Part shown: in pieces, positions 16,896 to 24,951 of the stretch | Layout of the letters: each line of letters starts with the position of its first letter | Numbering within the stretch: position 1 is the stretch's first letter | From: Clostridiales bacterium 1_7_47FAA | GTDB lineage: Bacteria; Bacillota; Clostridia; Lachnospirales; Lachnospiraceae | Direction: 5' to 3' | NCBI GenBank assembly: GCA_000155435.1 | Contig: DS990260.1 | Location: forward strand, 811,314-875,313 | Length of the DNA stretch: 64,000 nucleotides | Translations under genes and position numbers: made by a program | Notes under the pieces: generated by a model | Databases searched by the model: none | What the model was told of the DNA's origin: nothing | What the model saw: only the letters and a program-made list of their open reading frames with translations

Positions 16896-18437
16896 TTATA
16901 ATCCTAATTTTTTCTGGCTGAATATCCTTTCCGGCATATGGCATATACCATCCGGAATGATGGGACTGAATTCCATGTTCCGCAGAATATCGTGCTCCAA
17001 ATCCATACCAGGGGCAATTTCCTTCAATACGACCCCATTGCCCGTAAGCTGGAATACGGCGCGTTCTGTTACATACATTACATCCTGCCCTCTTTGCAGC
17101 GCATATTCAGCACTGAAACTTATCTGTGCAGCCTTAACAACTGCCTTTTTTATCCGCCCCTCTTTTTTAATCTGTATCCGGCCGTCTGCGATATCACATT
17201 CCAGCCCGCCGGCTGTCAGGGTCCCTACGAATATGACCTGCTTTGCGGACTGGGATATATTGATGAACCCTCCCACCCCGTTTACACGTTCACCGAAGCG
17301 GCTGACGTTTACATTACCCTCCCGGTCAAATTCAGCAAATGATAAAACAGCAATATCCAGTCCGCCTCCATCGTACCAGTCAAACTGTGCCGGTTCCTCA
17401 AGGATTACCTCAGGATTATAGACCAGGCCGAAATTGCTGCCGGAAGCCGGAATCCCTCCTGTGATTCCCTGTTCTACGGAAAGCTTCATGAGGCCATCAG
17501 CCCCTTCTTCCCTGATGATGGAAGCAACTCCCGCCGGCATGCCAAAGCCCAGGTTCACGACAGCATTTTCCCTGATTTCCAAGGCGGCCCGGCGGGCAAT
17601 GACCTTGCGTTCATCTAAGGGCATGGGCTTTAGCTTATCCTCAAGAGGAATCCTACACTCTCCCGACAATGCCGGATCATATCCGGTCAGAAGGGACTGG
17701 CGCTGGCCTGGGTCCTGCACGATGGCATCGATGAGGAAACCGGGAACCCGTATTAAGAGAGGGTTCAAAGTACCCTTCCTTACTATGCGCTTAACCTGTG
17801 CAATGACGATACCGCCTGAATTCTTAGCCGCCTGGGCAGCGGAAAGACTTTCCGGCAGGATTCCTTCCTGTTCAAAGGTCAGGTTTCCTTCTTCATCTGC
17901 CGTAGTGCCTCTGATAATCGTCACGTCAATGGGAAAAGAAGGATATAAAAGATACTCCTCCCCCTTGATATCCACCAGCTCCGCTAACTGTTCATGGGAA
18001 CATCCGTTCATGGATCCGCCCTCGACCCTGGGGTCCACAAAGGTTCCAAGTCCGGTTTTTGTAATCACGCCGGGACGCCCGCCTGCTATCTCCCTTGTCA
18101 ATTGAGTCATTGTCCCCTGTGGAAGCACATACGCCTCGATTACTTCCCTTCTTGCCAGCTCCTGCATGTTCACGGACCAGGTCCAATGGCTTCCTATTAC
18201 TTTCCTTACCATCCCCTCATGTGCAAAGCGGTCCACACCGCCGCCCTGTTTATCACCAACTCCCGCACTGTGGCACAAGGTCATGCCATATGGATGTCCC
18301 GTATCCAAAAAACGCGATTCCAGCGCTTTCAGAAAATATGACGGTTCATTGATTCCTCCGCCGCCCGCAGCCAGCCAGACACATGCATTGTCTTTTATAA
18401 GGGCTGCTGCCTGTGATGCGCTCATCCGCTTATCCAT
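16896..18437 (-). CDS. Family I acyl-CoA transferase (copy 1)
   Basis: This 513-residue single-chain CoA-transferase of the YdiF/propionate CoA-transferase type has both halves fused. The catalytic glutamate is in VEQGITGGIPASG near 327. GFGMPAGVASI near 301 is the usual preceding loop. It moves CoA between acids, for example from acetyl-CoA to the imported substrate. It is the last gene of the operon and a clear paralogue of the protein at 23355-24899, sharing NLGFGMP, DISQ(S/T)AK, YVTERAVF and LKEIAPG blocks. Confidence 0.88.
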   Translation of the reverse strand: MDKRMSASQAAALIKDNACVWLAAGGGGINEPSYFLKALESRFLDTGHPYGMTLCHSAGVGDKQGGGVDRFAHEGMVRKVIGSHWTWSVNMQELARREVIEAYVLPQGTMTQLTREIAGGRPGVITKTGLGTFVDPRVEGGSMNGCSHEQLAELVDIKGEEYLLYPSFPIDVTIIRGTTADEEGNLTFEQEGILPESLSAAQAAKNSGGIVIAQVKRIVRKGTLNPLLIRVPGFLIDAIVQDPGQRQSLLTGYDPALSGECRIPLEDKLKPMPLDERKVIARRAALEIRENAVVNLGFGMPAGVASIIREEGADGLMKLSVEQGITGGIPASGSNFGLVYNPEVILEEPAQFDWYDGGGLDIAVLSFAEFDREGNVNVSRFGERVNGVGGFINISQSAKQVIFVGTLTAGGLECDIADGRIQIKKEGRIKKAVVKAAQISFSAEYALQRGQDVMYVTERAVFQLTGNGVVLKEIAPGMDLEHDILRNMEFSPIIPDGICHMPERIFSQKKLGL

Positions 18438-18452
18438 GGCTTTCCCCTTCCA

Positions 18453-19757
18453 TTAATATCCGGCCAGACCGGGGAGCCACGTGCTCACTGCCGGAATAAA
18501 GGTTACCAGCATAAGCACCGCAAAAATAACTGCATAGTAAGACAGGAGAGGTTTTATGACACCTTCCAGTTTAACCTTTGCCACCTTAACACCAACAAAC
18601 AGGATATTGCCAACAGGCGGGGTTATGGTTCCTATGCACAGATTATAGGTAATCATAATACCGAACTGCAGTGCGCTCATTCCAAAGGATTGGCAGATTG
18701 GCAGGAAAATAGGGGTAAAAATCAAAACTGCCGGCGTGATGTCCATGAACGTTCCCACAAACAGCAGGAAAATATTGATGATCAGTAAAATAACAACCGG
18801 ACTTTTGCTGATTCCCAGCAATGCCGAGGAGATGGCCTCGGGGATTCCCGTGAATGTCATGACCCAGGCCATGATATTGGACGCCCCCACCAGGAAAATG
18901 ATGATACCTGTCATCTTAGCGCTGTCTATGAGGATATGGACCAGTTCCTTCAGATCAATTGTCCTGTAAATGAAAAGGGAAAGGATGAGGCTATACGCCA
19001 CTGCAATGGCGGAACCTTCCGTTGCAGTAAACACGCCTGCGATAATGCCTCCGATTACAATGATGATCAGCAACAGGCTTGGCACAGCCTGCCATACAAC
19101 AATCATCGCTTCCTTAAAGGTCAGCCTGACAGAGCTTTTGTAGCCATGCTTTTTGGCGTAAAAAAATGCCACCGCCATGCATGCAGCCCCCCACAGGATG
19201 CCGGGGATATAACCTCCCATGAACAATGCAGCCACTGATGTCCCGCCGCTCACAAGGGAATATGTAATCAGCACGTTGCTGGGCGGAATAAGAAGGCCTG
19301 TGGGCGCCGTGGCCACATTGACAGCCGCGGCAAAGTTATCATCATAGCCCTCTTCCTTTTCCACCGGGCCGATTATCGATCCCATGGCAGATGCCGCCGC
19401 CACACCGGAGCCTGAAATGGCTCCGAACAACATATTAGCCACTGCATTGGTATGGGCCAGGGAACCTGGGACACGTCCTGTAAGGACCTTTGCGAAGTTA
19501 ATCAGCCGGATTGCGATACCGCCTTTATTCATGATATTTCCGGCTAAGATGAAAAACGGAATGGCCAACAATGTAAAAATGGATATACCGGAAAAGATAC
19601 GCTGGGTGGCTGTCAGCACAGTGGCTCCAAAATTCAGTGTGGGGAGAATCGCCAGAATGGACGAGATACCCAGGGAAACCGCAATGGGGACGCCTGCAAG
19701 CAGCATGACAATTAAGACAATGGCTATGATCAGGCCTGAAAATAATGCTATACTCAT
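18453..19757 (-). CDS. dctM: TRAP transporter large permease
   Basis: This 434-residue DctM protein has about 12 membrane segments and is the sodium-coupled channel of a tripartite ATP-independent periplasmic transporter. PFFILAGNIMNKGGIA near 66, NMLFGAISGSG near 107 and the final CIGTITPPVGNILFVG near 376 are family signatures. The small permease and binding protein lie directly upstream in the usual P-Q-M order. The substrate is probably a carboxylate, judged from the family and from the flanking CoA-transferases. Confidence 0.92.
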   Translation of the reverse strand: MSIALFSGLIIAIVLIVMLLAGVPIAVSLGISSILAILPTLNFGATVLTATQRIFSGISIFTLLAIPFFILAGNIMNKGGIAIRLINFAKVLTGRVPGSLAHTNAVANMLFGAISGSGVAAASAMGSIIGPVEKEEGYDDNFAAAVNVATAPTGLLIPPSNVLITYSLVSGGTSVAALFMGGYIPGILWGAACMAVAFFYAKKHGYKSSVRLTFKEAMIVVWQAVPSLLLIIIVIGGIIAGVFTATEGSAIAVAYSLILSLFIYRTIDLKELVHILIDSAKMTGIIIFLVGASNIMAWVMTFTGIPEAISSALLGISKSPVVILLIINIFLLFVGTFMDITPAVLIFTPIFLPICQSFGMSALQFGIMITYNLCIGTITPPVGNILFVGVKVAKVKLEGVIKPLLSYYAVIFAVLMLVTFIPAVSTWLPGLAGY

Positions 19758-19770
19758 ATGAATTCCCTTT

Positions 19771-20247
19771 CTACTGTGCCTTAAGCTGCCTGCACAGGTT
19801 TGATATGTTGATGATACTGTAGATAGCTGTCAGTACCCCGCTGACAGGCATGATGCTGTACACATATCCCATAGGAATGCCTAGGGATGCCGTTACCTGG
19901 GTCATGGTAAGCCTGGTTATGGATATACCTCCATATATCAACACCAATATAGTAAATATGAGTATCACGCACTCCGTTGCCACAGCAAGCATAATCCCTT
20001 TTTTCTCCGTGAGCTTATCTGCAAAATACGCCAGGCGCATATGGTCCCGCTCCCCAAATACCAGGGTGGCGGCGAACATGGACATCCATGCAAAACTGTA
20101 GGTTAAAAGCTCTTCTGAAAATGAACTTGGATTGTTAAACACATAGCGCGTCACCACCTGGTACACCGCAATCACGGTCATAAAGCTGAACATGACGGCG
20201 CACACTGCGCTCAGTATCTGGTCCATGGTTTTTTTCAACTTATTCAT
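19771..20247 (-). CDS. dctQ: TRAP transporter small permease
   Basis: This 158-residue DctQ protein with four membrane helices contains FSEELLTYSFAWMSMFAATLVF near 42, with the conserved E, W and F positions of the family. The start at 20247 has AAGGAG seven bases upstream and overlaps the end of the binding-protein gene by eight bases, a sign of translational coupling. The in-frame ATG at 20304 is rejected because it would lie deep in that gene. Confidence 0.88.
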   Translation of the reverse strand: MNKLKKTMDQILSAVCAVMFSFMTVIAVYQVVTRYVFNNPSSFSEELLTYSFAWMSMFAATLVFGERDHMRLAYFADKLTEKKGIMLAVATECVILIFTILVLIYGGISITRLTMTQVTASLGIPMGYVYSIMPVSGVLTAIYSIINISNLCRQLKAQ

Positions 20248-21274
20248 TCCGGCTCCTTTCTTCCCCGTCCAAAGCTGCATTCTGGATGGACTGGATTGAA
20301 TCATAAATGGGCACCAGCCTGGGATTATCGTTTAACACTTCTTCATGCAAAGGCAGTACCTTCTGCCTGAACAGTTCCATATCAGTCCCGATGAACTCGA
20401 CCCCCATTTCTTCTGCCTGTTTCTTTACATCCTCAATCTGTTCATCCCACGCCTGAACCTCTACCTCTGTACTGATCCTGGCCGCTTCGTCAAAGATTTT
20501 CCGCTCCTCGGGTGATAATCCCTCCAGGAACTTTAAGTTTGCCACCAGCAGGTCAGGCACAATCTGATGCTGGTTATATGTATAATATTTTGCAACTTCC
20601 CCGTGCTTCATGGTGGTAAGCGCCATCTCACTGTTTTCCGCGCCGTCAATCACTCCCTGCTGTATGGCAGTATAAACCTCCCCATAACTCATTGGCACGG
20701 CTGCCGCTCCCATTAAATCCATCATCCTGACATTTGTAGGGCTGGCCTGAACCCTGATTTTCATACCCTTTAAGTCGTCCGGCGTATAAACCGGTTTTGT
20801 GGTATAAATATTCCTGACGCCCGCGGCATACCATGCCACCGCACGGAACCCGGACTCATCCGTGGATTCGTAGATACTGTTCATAAAACCGTCATCCTTC
20901 ATCACAGCGTCAAATCCTTCCATGCCGCGGAACAGATAAGGAAGACTGAATATCTGATAGATATTATCAAATGTCTCCAGGTTACTTGTGCTGCTCACTA
21001 CATAATCAATGGCTCCCGTCTGCACCAGCTCAATGGCCTTCTGGGAAGAGCCAAGAAGCTCATTGGGAAAAATCTGCACCTCGTATTTATCTCCCAGGTT
21101 TTTCTCTATATATTCCTTAAAAGCCAGTAAGCCGATGTTGTCAGGATGCGTCATGGGCTGTCCGTTGGATACCCTGATAATGCGTTTTCCATTTCCTATG
21201 GCCTTGCATCCGGCAAGGCTTGCCACCATTGCCATGCCCAGTATCCATACCGCCGCTGTTTTTACTACTCTCAT
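20240..21274 (-). CDS. dctP: TRAP substrate-binding lipoprotein
   Basis: This 344-residue DctP-family binding protein has a lipobox (SLAGC, Cys about 23), so in this Gram-positive cell it is membrane-tethered. GMKIRVQASPTNVRMMDLMGA near 173 contains the arginine that contacts the substrate carboxylate in the family. PMSYGEVYTAIQQGVIDGAE near 197 is the strongest DctP signature. It feeds DctQM immediately downstream. Confidence 0.9.
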   Translation of the reverse strand: MRVVKTAAVWILGMAMVASLAGCKAIGNGKRIIRVSNGQPMTHPDNIGLLAFKEYIEKNLGDKYEVQIFPNELLGSSQKAIELVQTGAIDYVVSSTSNLETFDNIYQIFSLPYLFRGMEGFDAVMKDDGFMNSIYESTDESGFRAVAWYAAGVRNIYTTKPVYTPDDLKGMKIRVQASPTNVRMMDLMGAAAVPMSYGEVYTAIQQGVIDGAENSEMALTTMKHGEVAKYYTYNQHQIVPDLLVANLKFLEGLSPEERKIFDEAARISTEVEVQAWDEQIEDVKKQAEEMGVEFIGTDMELFRQKVLPLHEEVLNDNPRLVPIYDSIQSIQNAALDGEERSRNE

Positions 21275-21315
21275 ATATCCCTCTCCTTTATACTGATTTG
21301 ATCCAGATAAGTGAA

Positions 21316-22083
21316 TCAGAGTTTCTTAATATGGAATCCGCCGTCAATATCAATATAGTTGCCTGTGCTGTAAATGAACTTTTCACTGCAGAATGCGCTG
21401 ACCGCATCTGCGATATCCTGCGGCGTTCCCCATCTTGCGATAGGGAACACCCCCTGCTCAATGAGGTCGCTATACTTCTTATGGACCACTTTTGTCATAT
21501 CCGTCTCAATCACGCCCGGACGGATTTCATATACCTGTATGCCGTCAGCTGCCAGGCGGTCGGCGTACAGGGTGGTCAGCATGGCCACGCCTGCCTTTGA
21601 TATGCAGTATTCCCCCCTGTTCGTGGAGGACACGGTCACGGAACTGGAACTGATATTCACAATCACGCCGCGGCGTCTCCCCTTTACCTCCTGCTTCAGC
21701 ATCTGTTTTGCCACCAGCTGGGTCATGAACATGGTCCCTTTCGTATTGGTGCCCACCACATAGTCAAAGCTCTCTTCCGTCATTTCCAGCAGATCCTGGC
21801 GCACTTTTGGCGCAACACCTGCATTATTCACCAGAACATCGATATCACCGTATTTTTCTACTGTTTTTTGCAGAAACACCTCCCTGTCTTCCTGTGACGT
21901 GGTACTTCCCTGGACATATAGGAAGTCGATTCCAAGCCGATTCAGTTCTTCCAGGCTATCCTTATAGTCCTGGGGATTGTTCACATCCAGGATGGCAATA
22001 CGATAGCCGTCCAGTCCCAGCTGACGGACAATGCCGTATCCTATCCCTCTGCTTCCTCCAGTTACAATTGCTGTCTTCTTCAT
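21316..22083 (-). CDS. Short-chain dehydrogenase/reductase
   Basis: This 255-residue classical SDR is FabG-like. GGSRGIGYG (near 9-17) binds NAD(P), NNAG is near 88, and Ser with YCISKAG (Tyr about 157, Lys 161) forms the catalytic set. It probably oxidises a 3-hydroxyacyl-CoA made by the crotonase two genes upstream, or reduces a keto group. AAGGAGG lies before the start. Confidence 0.87.
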   Translation of the reverse strand: MKKTAIVTGGSRGIGYGIVRQLGLDGYRIAILDVNNPQDYKDSLEELNRLGIDFLYVQGSTTSQEDREVFLQKTVEKYGDIDVLVNNAGVAPKVRQDLLEMTEESFDYVVGTNTKGTMFMTQLVAKQMLKQEVKGRRRGVIVNISSSSVTVSSTNRGEYCISKAGVAMLTTLYADRLAADGIQVYEIRPGVIETDMTKVVHKKYSDLIEQGVFPIARWGTPQDIADAVSAFCSEKFIYSTGNYIDIDGGFHIKKL

Positions 22084-22127
22084 TGCACCTGCCTCCTTTT
22101 ATTTTCTTCTTGTTCCGCCATTACGCC

Positions 22128-22508
22128 TCATTTCAATTCACCGGCAGTCTCCTGGGCCCAATGTTCTGCAATCATCTTAGGCGCGTAGACAAACATCATA
22201 TGCATGTCCTCCGTCCCGGTATTTACCAGTCCGTGGGATTTACCGCTTTCAATATAAATGGCATCTCCTTCCTGCACCGCTTCCGTCTCGCCATCCACAG
22301 TCATTTTGCCTTGTCCTTTTAATATGGTGTAAGTCTCTACCGTCACATGATCGTGAAGCGGGATAGCGCCGCCCGGATAAATTACCACATATCCCTGGCA
22401 AAAATAATCCCCGTTGATTGCTCCGTTTTCTCCAATAACTACCCTTGTCCTTCTTCCTGCCGGAAACTCAGTTCCTTCAATCTCCGTAAACACATTTACC
22501 TTTTTCAT
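22128..22508 (-). CDS. Cupin-domain protein
   Basis: This 126-residue single cupin barrel has the two metal-binding motifs as PGGAIPLHDHVTVETYTILKG (about 49-69) and HGLVNTGTEDMHMMFVY (near 95). It could be an isomerase, a small dioxygenase or a sensor. Its place between crotonase and SDR genes, with gaps of 5 and 44 bp, ties it to the same pathway, but the reaction cannot be named. Confidence 0.8.
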   Translation of the reverse strand: MKKVNVFTEIEGTEFPAGRRTRVVIGENGAINGDYFCQGYVVIYPGGAIPLHDHVTVETYTILKGQGKMTVDGETEAVQEGDAIYIESGKSHGLVNTGTEDMHMMFVYAPKMIAEHWAQETAGELK

Positions 22509-22513
22509 AACTT

Positions 22514-23296
22514 TTATCTCCCTTCATATTTTGGCGGGCGTTTTTCAAGGAATGCTGTCAGCCCTTCAATTGCATCGTGCGTGGTATATACAAATCCAAG
22601 GGCCAGCGCATCCCTCTGGGCAATATCCGTGGGCTGTCTGTTTGCTGCATCGTATACCAGGCGTTTATCGATTTTCATGGTAATGGGCGCTTTCGACGCC
22701 AGCTCGACAGCAAGCTCCCCTGCTTTTTCCCTCATGACCGCCACATTTTCATAAACCTCCGCCACCAGGCCATAATCAAGCGCTTCCTGGGAAGTGATCA
22801 TCTTGCCGCGCAGCAGCATATTCTTAGCCCTGCTTTCCCCAATCAGTCTCGGCAGGCGCAGGGTTCCTCCCCAGCCCGGAATCATACCGATATTGATTTC
22901 AGGCAGGCCGAACCTGGCATTAGCGGAACAGATCCGGATATCACAGCACATGGCGATTTCCAGGCCGCCTCCCAGGCAATATCCGTTGATTGCGGCCACA
23001 ACCGGAATATCCATGGTTTCAATCTTGGAAAACAGCTTATGACCAACCTCAATGGAATATCTGGATTCTTCCGGGGACATTTTCACCAGCTTTGCAATGT
23101 CGGCTCCCGCCACAAAGGATTTCTCGCCGCCACCCGTAATAACCAGGCAATGAATGTCCTTATCCGCGATTACCGAATCTACCAGGGTATCCATATACTC
23201 CACAATCGGAACACTGAGGGCATTCCTGGTCTGTGGTATGTCCACGGACAATATTGCATAACCTTCCTTTTTTTCCAAACTGATTCCTTCCATCAT
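22514..23296 (-). CDS. Enoyl-CoA hydratase/isomerase (crotonase family)
   Basis: This 260-residue crotonase-fold protein has the oxyanion-hole segments KSFVAGADIAKL near 62 and CLGGGLEIAMCCDIRI near 107. Both positions normally occupied by catalytic glutamates sit in LPEINIGMIPGWGGT (near 130-144). That arrangement is usual for true hydratases such as Crt. It should add water to, or shift, a double bond in a CoA thioester produced by the neighbouring transferase. CAGGAGG precedes the start. Confidence 0.88.
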   Translation of the reverse strand: MMEGISLEKKEGYAILSVDIPQTRNALSVPIVEYMDTLVDSVIADKDIHCLVITGGGEKSFVAGADIAKLVKMSPEESRYSIEVGHKLFSKIETMDIPVVAAINGYCLGGGLEIAMCCDIRICSANARFGLPEINIGMIPGWGGTLRLPRLIGESRAKNMLLRGKMITSQEALDYGLVAEVYENVAVMREKAGELAVELASKAPITMKIDKRLVYDAANRQPTDIAQRDALALGFVYTTHDAIEGLTAFLEKRPPKYEGR

Positions 23297-23354
23297 AGTA
23301 CTTAACCTCCTGTTTATAATGTAATTGGCTGCATTGCTTTTTTCGTCTTAACAA

Positions 23355-24899
23355 TCATCTGTCCAGTCCCATGGGGCCTGTCATGAAAATCCGTTCATCC
23401 ATCAGCTGCGGTTCCCGGGGCATCAGGGGCACGAAATCCATCTGCCCCAGTATATCCTTTTCCAGATTCACTCCCGGAGCGATTTCCTTTAGCACAAGAC
23501 CTTCTTCCGTCATCTCAAAAACAGCCCGCTCCGTTACATAAAGTACGCTCTGTCCGGTCTCCCTTGCATAATCCCCGCTGAATGTAATGTGTTCCACATC
23601 CTTCAGGAATTTTTTATGCTTTCCCTCCTGAAGGATCTCAAGCTTCCCATCCTTTATTTCCGTTTTCAGACCGCCTGCCGTAAACGTTCCGCAGAATACA
23701 CATTTTTTGGCTGTCTGGGATATGTCTATGAAGCCCCCGCAGCCTGCAATGGTGGGGCCAAACCTGCTCACATTCACATTTCCATGGCTGTCAGCCTGGG
23801 CCAGTCCAAGACAGGTCATATCAAGCCCGCCTCCGCTGTAAAAGTCGAACTGGGAAGGACCGTCAATCATTGACTCAGAGTTATAAGCCACGCCGAATAT
23901 CGCCCCGCCTGCAGGCACGCCGCCGATGATTCCCTGCTCAATCGTCATCTTCACATACCCTTCAATCCCTTCTTCTGCCGCAACCCTTGCCACACCGTCC
24001 GGCATACCGAATCCAAGGTTAATCACGCTGCCCTTGCTGAGTTCCATGGCAGCCCTTCTGGCCACCACCTTACGCTGGTCTAAGGGCATGGGGACCATGC
24101 TTTCTACCGGCATCCTCACATCACCAGTCAGTGCAGGATCATATTCCCCCTCTATTGTCTGCATCTGTCCCGGATGGACCACCACCGCATCCACCAGGAT
24201 TCCGGGAATCCGGACATCTTTGGGGTCCAGGGAACCTGCCTTAGCTGCATACTTCACCTGGCAGATTACAATGCCTCCGCAGTTATGTACGGCCTGGGCA
24301 ATGGCCAGCGCCTCCAGATAAGCCGGTTCATAAGCCAGTGATATATTTCCTTCCTCATCACCGATACTTCCGCGGATCAGTGCAACCGTCACCGGGTAGG
24401 TTTTATAGCGCAGCCATTCCTGCCCATCCATGGTAACCAGCTCTACCAAATCCTCCTTTGTGACATCATTCAGTTTTCCTCCCGATACACGCGGATCCAC
24501 AAATGTCTTAAGACCGGTCTGTGTGACCACCCCCACACGTTTTGCTGCAATCTCACGGTACTGAAGGGCTATGATTCCCTGGGGCAGGTTATATGCCTCA
24601 ATCTTATTATCATTGGCCATCTGCTGCATTTTCGGTGACCATCCCCAATGTCCCCCCACTACCCGTTTAACCATCCCTTCATAGGCAAAACGGCTGATAC
24701 CGCCTCTGTCCTTATCACCAATTCCCGCAGAATGGGTAAGGGTAAGGTTCCCGGGACTGCCTTCATCTAAAAAGCGGTCCTCCAATGCCTCAAACAAAGC
24801 ATCTGGTTCCATAATCCCTCCCCCGTTGCCTGATACGGCTATGCTATCACCGTCTTTAATCAGTTTTACCGCCTCTTTGGCCGACATGAATTTGCTCAT
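23355..24899 (-). CDS. Family I acyl-CoA transferase (copy 2)
   Basis: This 514-residue fused CoA-transferase is paralogous to 16896-18437. The catalytic glutamate lies in IEQGIIGGVPAGG near 329, preceded by NLGFGMPDGVARV. Two related transferases in one operon suggest that substrate and product, or two steps, each use their own CoA exchange. It is the second gene of the operon. An operator-like box is only 19 bp upstream of its start. Confidence 0.88.
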   Translation of the reverse strand: MSKFMSAKEAVKLIKDGDSIAVSGNGGGIMEPDALFEALEDRFLDEGSPGNLTLTHSAGIGDKDRGGISRFAYEGMVKRVVGGHWGWSPKMQQMANDNKIEAYNLPQGIIALQYREIAAKRVGVVTQTGLKTFVDPRVSGGKLNDVTKEDLVELVTMDGQEWLRYKTYPVTVALIRGSIGDEEGNISLAYEPAYLEALAIAQAVHNCGGIVICQVKYAAKAGSLDPKDVRIPGILVDAVVVHPGQMQTIEGEYDPALTGDVRMPVESMVPMPLDQRKVVARRAAMELSKGSVINLGFGMPDGVARVAAEEGIEGYVKMTIEQGIIGGVPAGGAIFGVAYNSESMIDGPSQFDFYSGGGLDMTCLGLAQADSHGNVNVSRFGPTIAGCGGFIDISQTAKKCVFCGTFTAGGLKTEIKDGKLEILQEGKHKKFLKDVEHITFSGDYARETGQSVLYVTERAVFEMTEEGLVLKEIAPGVNLEKDILGQMDFVPLMPREPQLMDERIFMTGPMGLDR

Positions 24900-24917
24900 C
24901 TTCTCTTTCTCCTTTCA

Positions 24918-24930
24918 TGAAATCGTTGTC
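24918..24930 (-). promoter_or_regulatory. Operator-like box upstream of CoA-transferase copy 2
   Basis: TGAAATCGTTGTC is identical to 27162-27174 and close to TGCAATCGTTGTC at 27015-27027. It is an imperfect palindrome around CG, as in LacI-family operators. Confidence 0.6.
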
Positions 24931-24951
24931 ATCGCAGCGACACCAAATCCC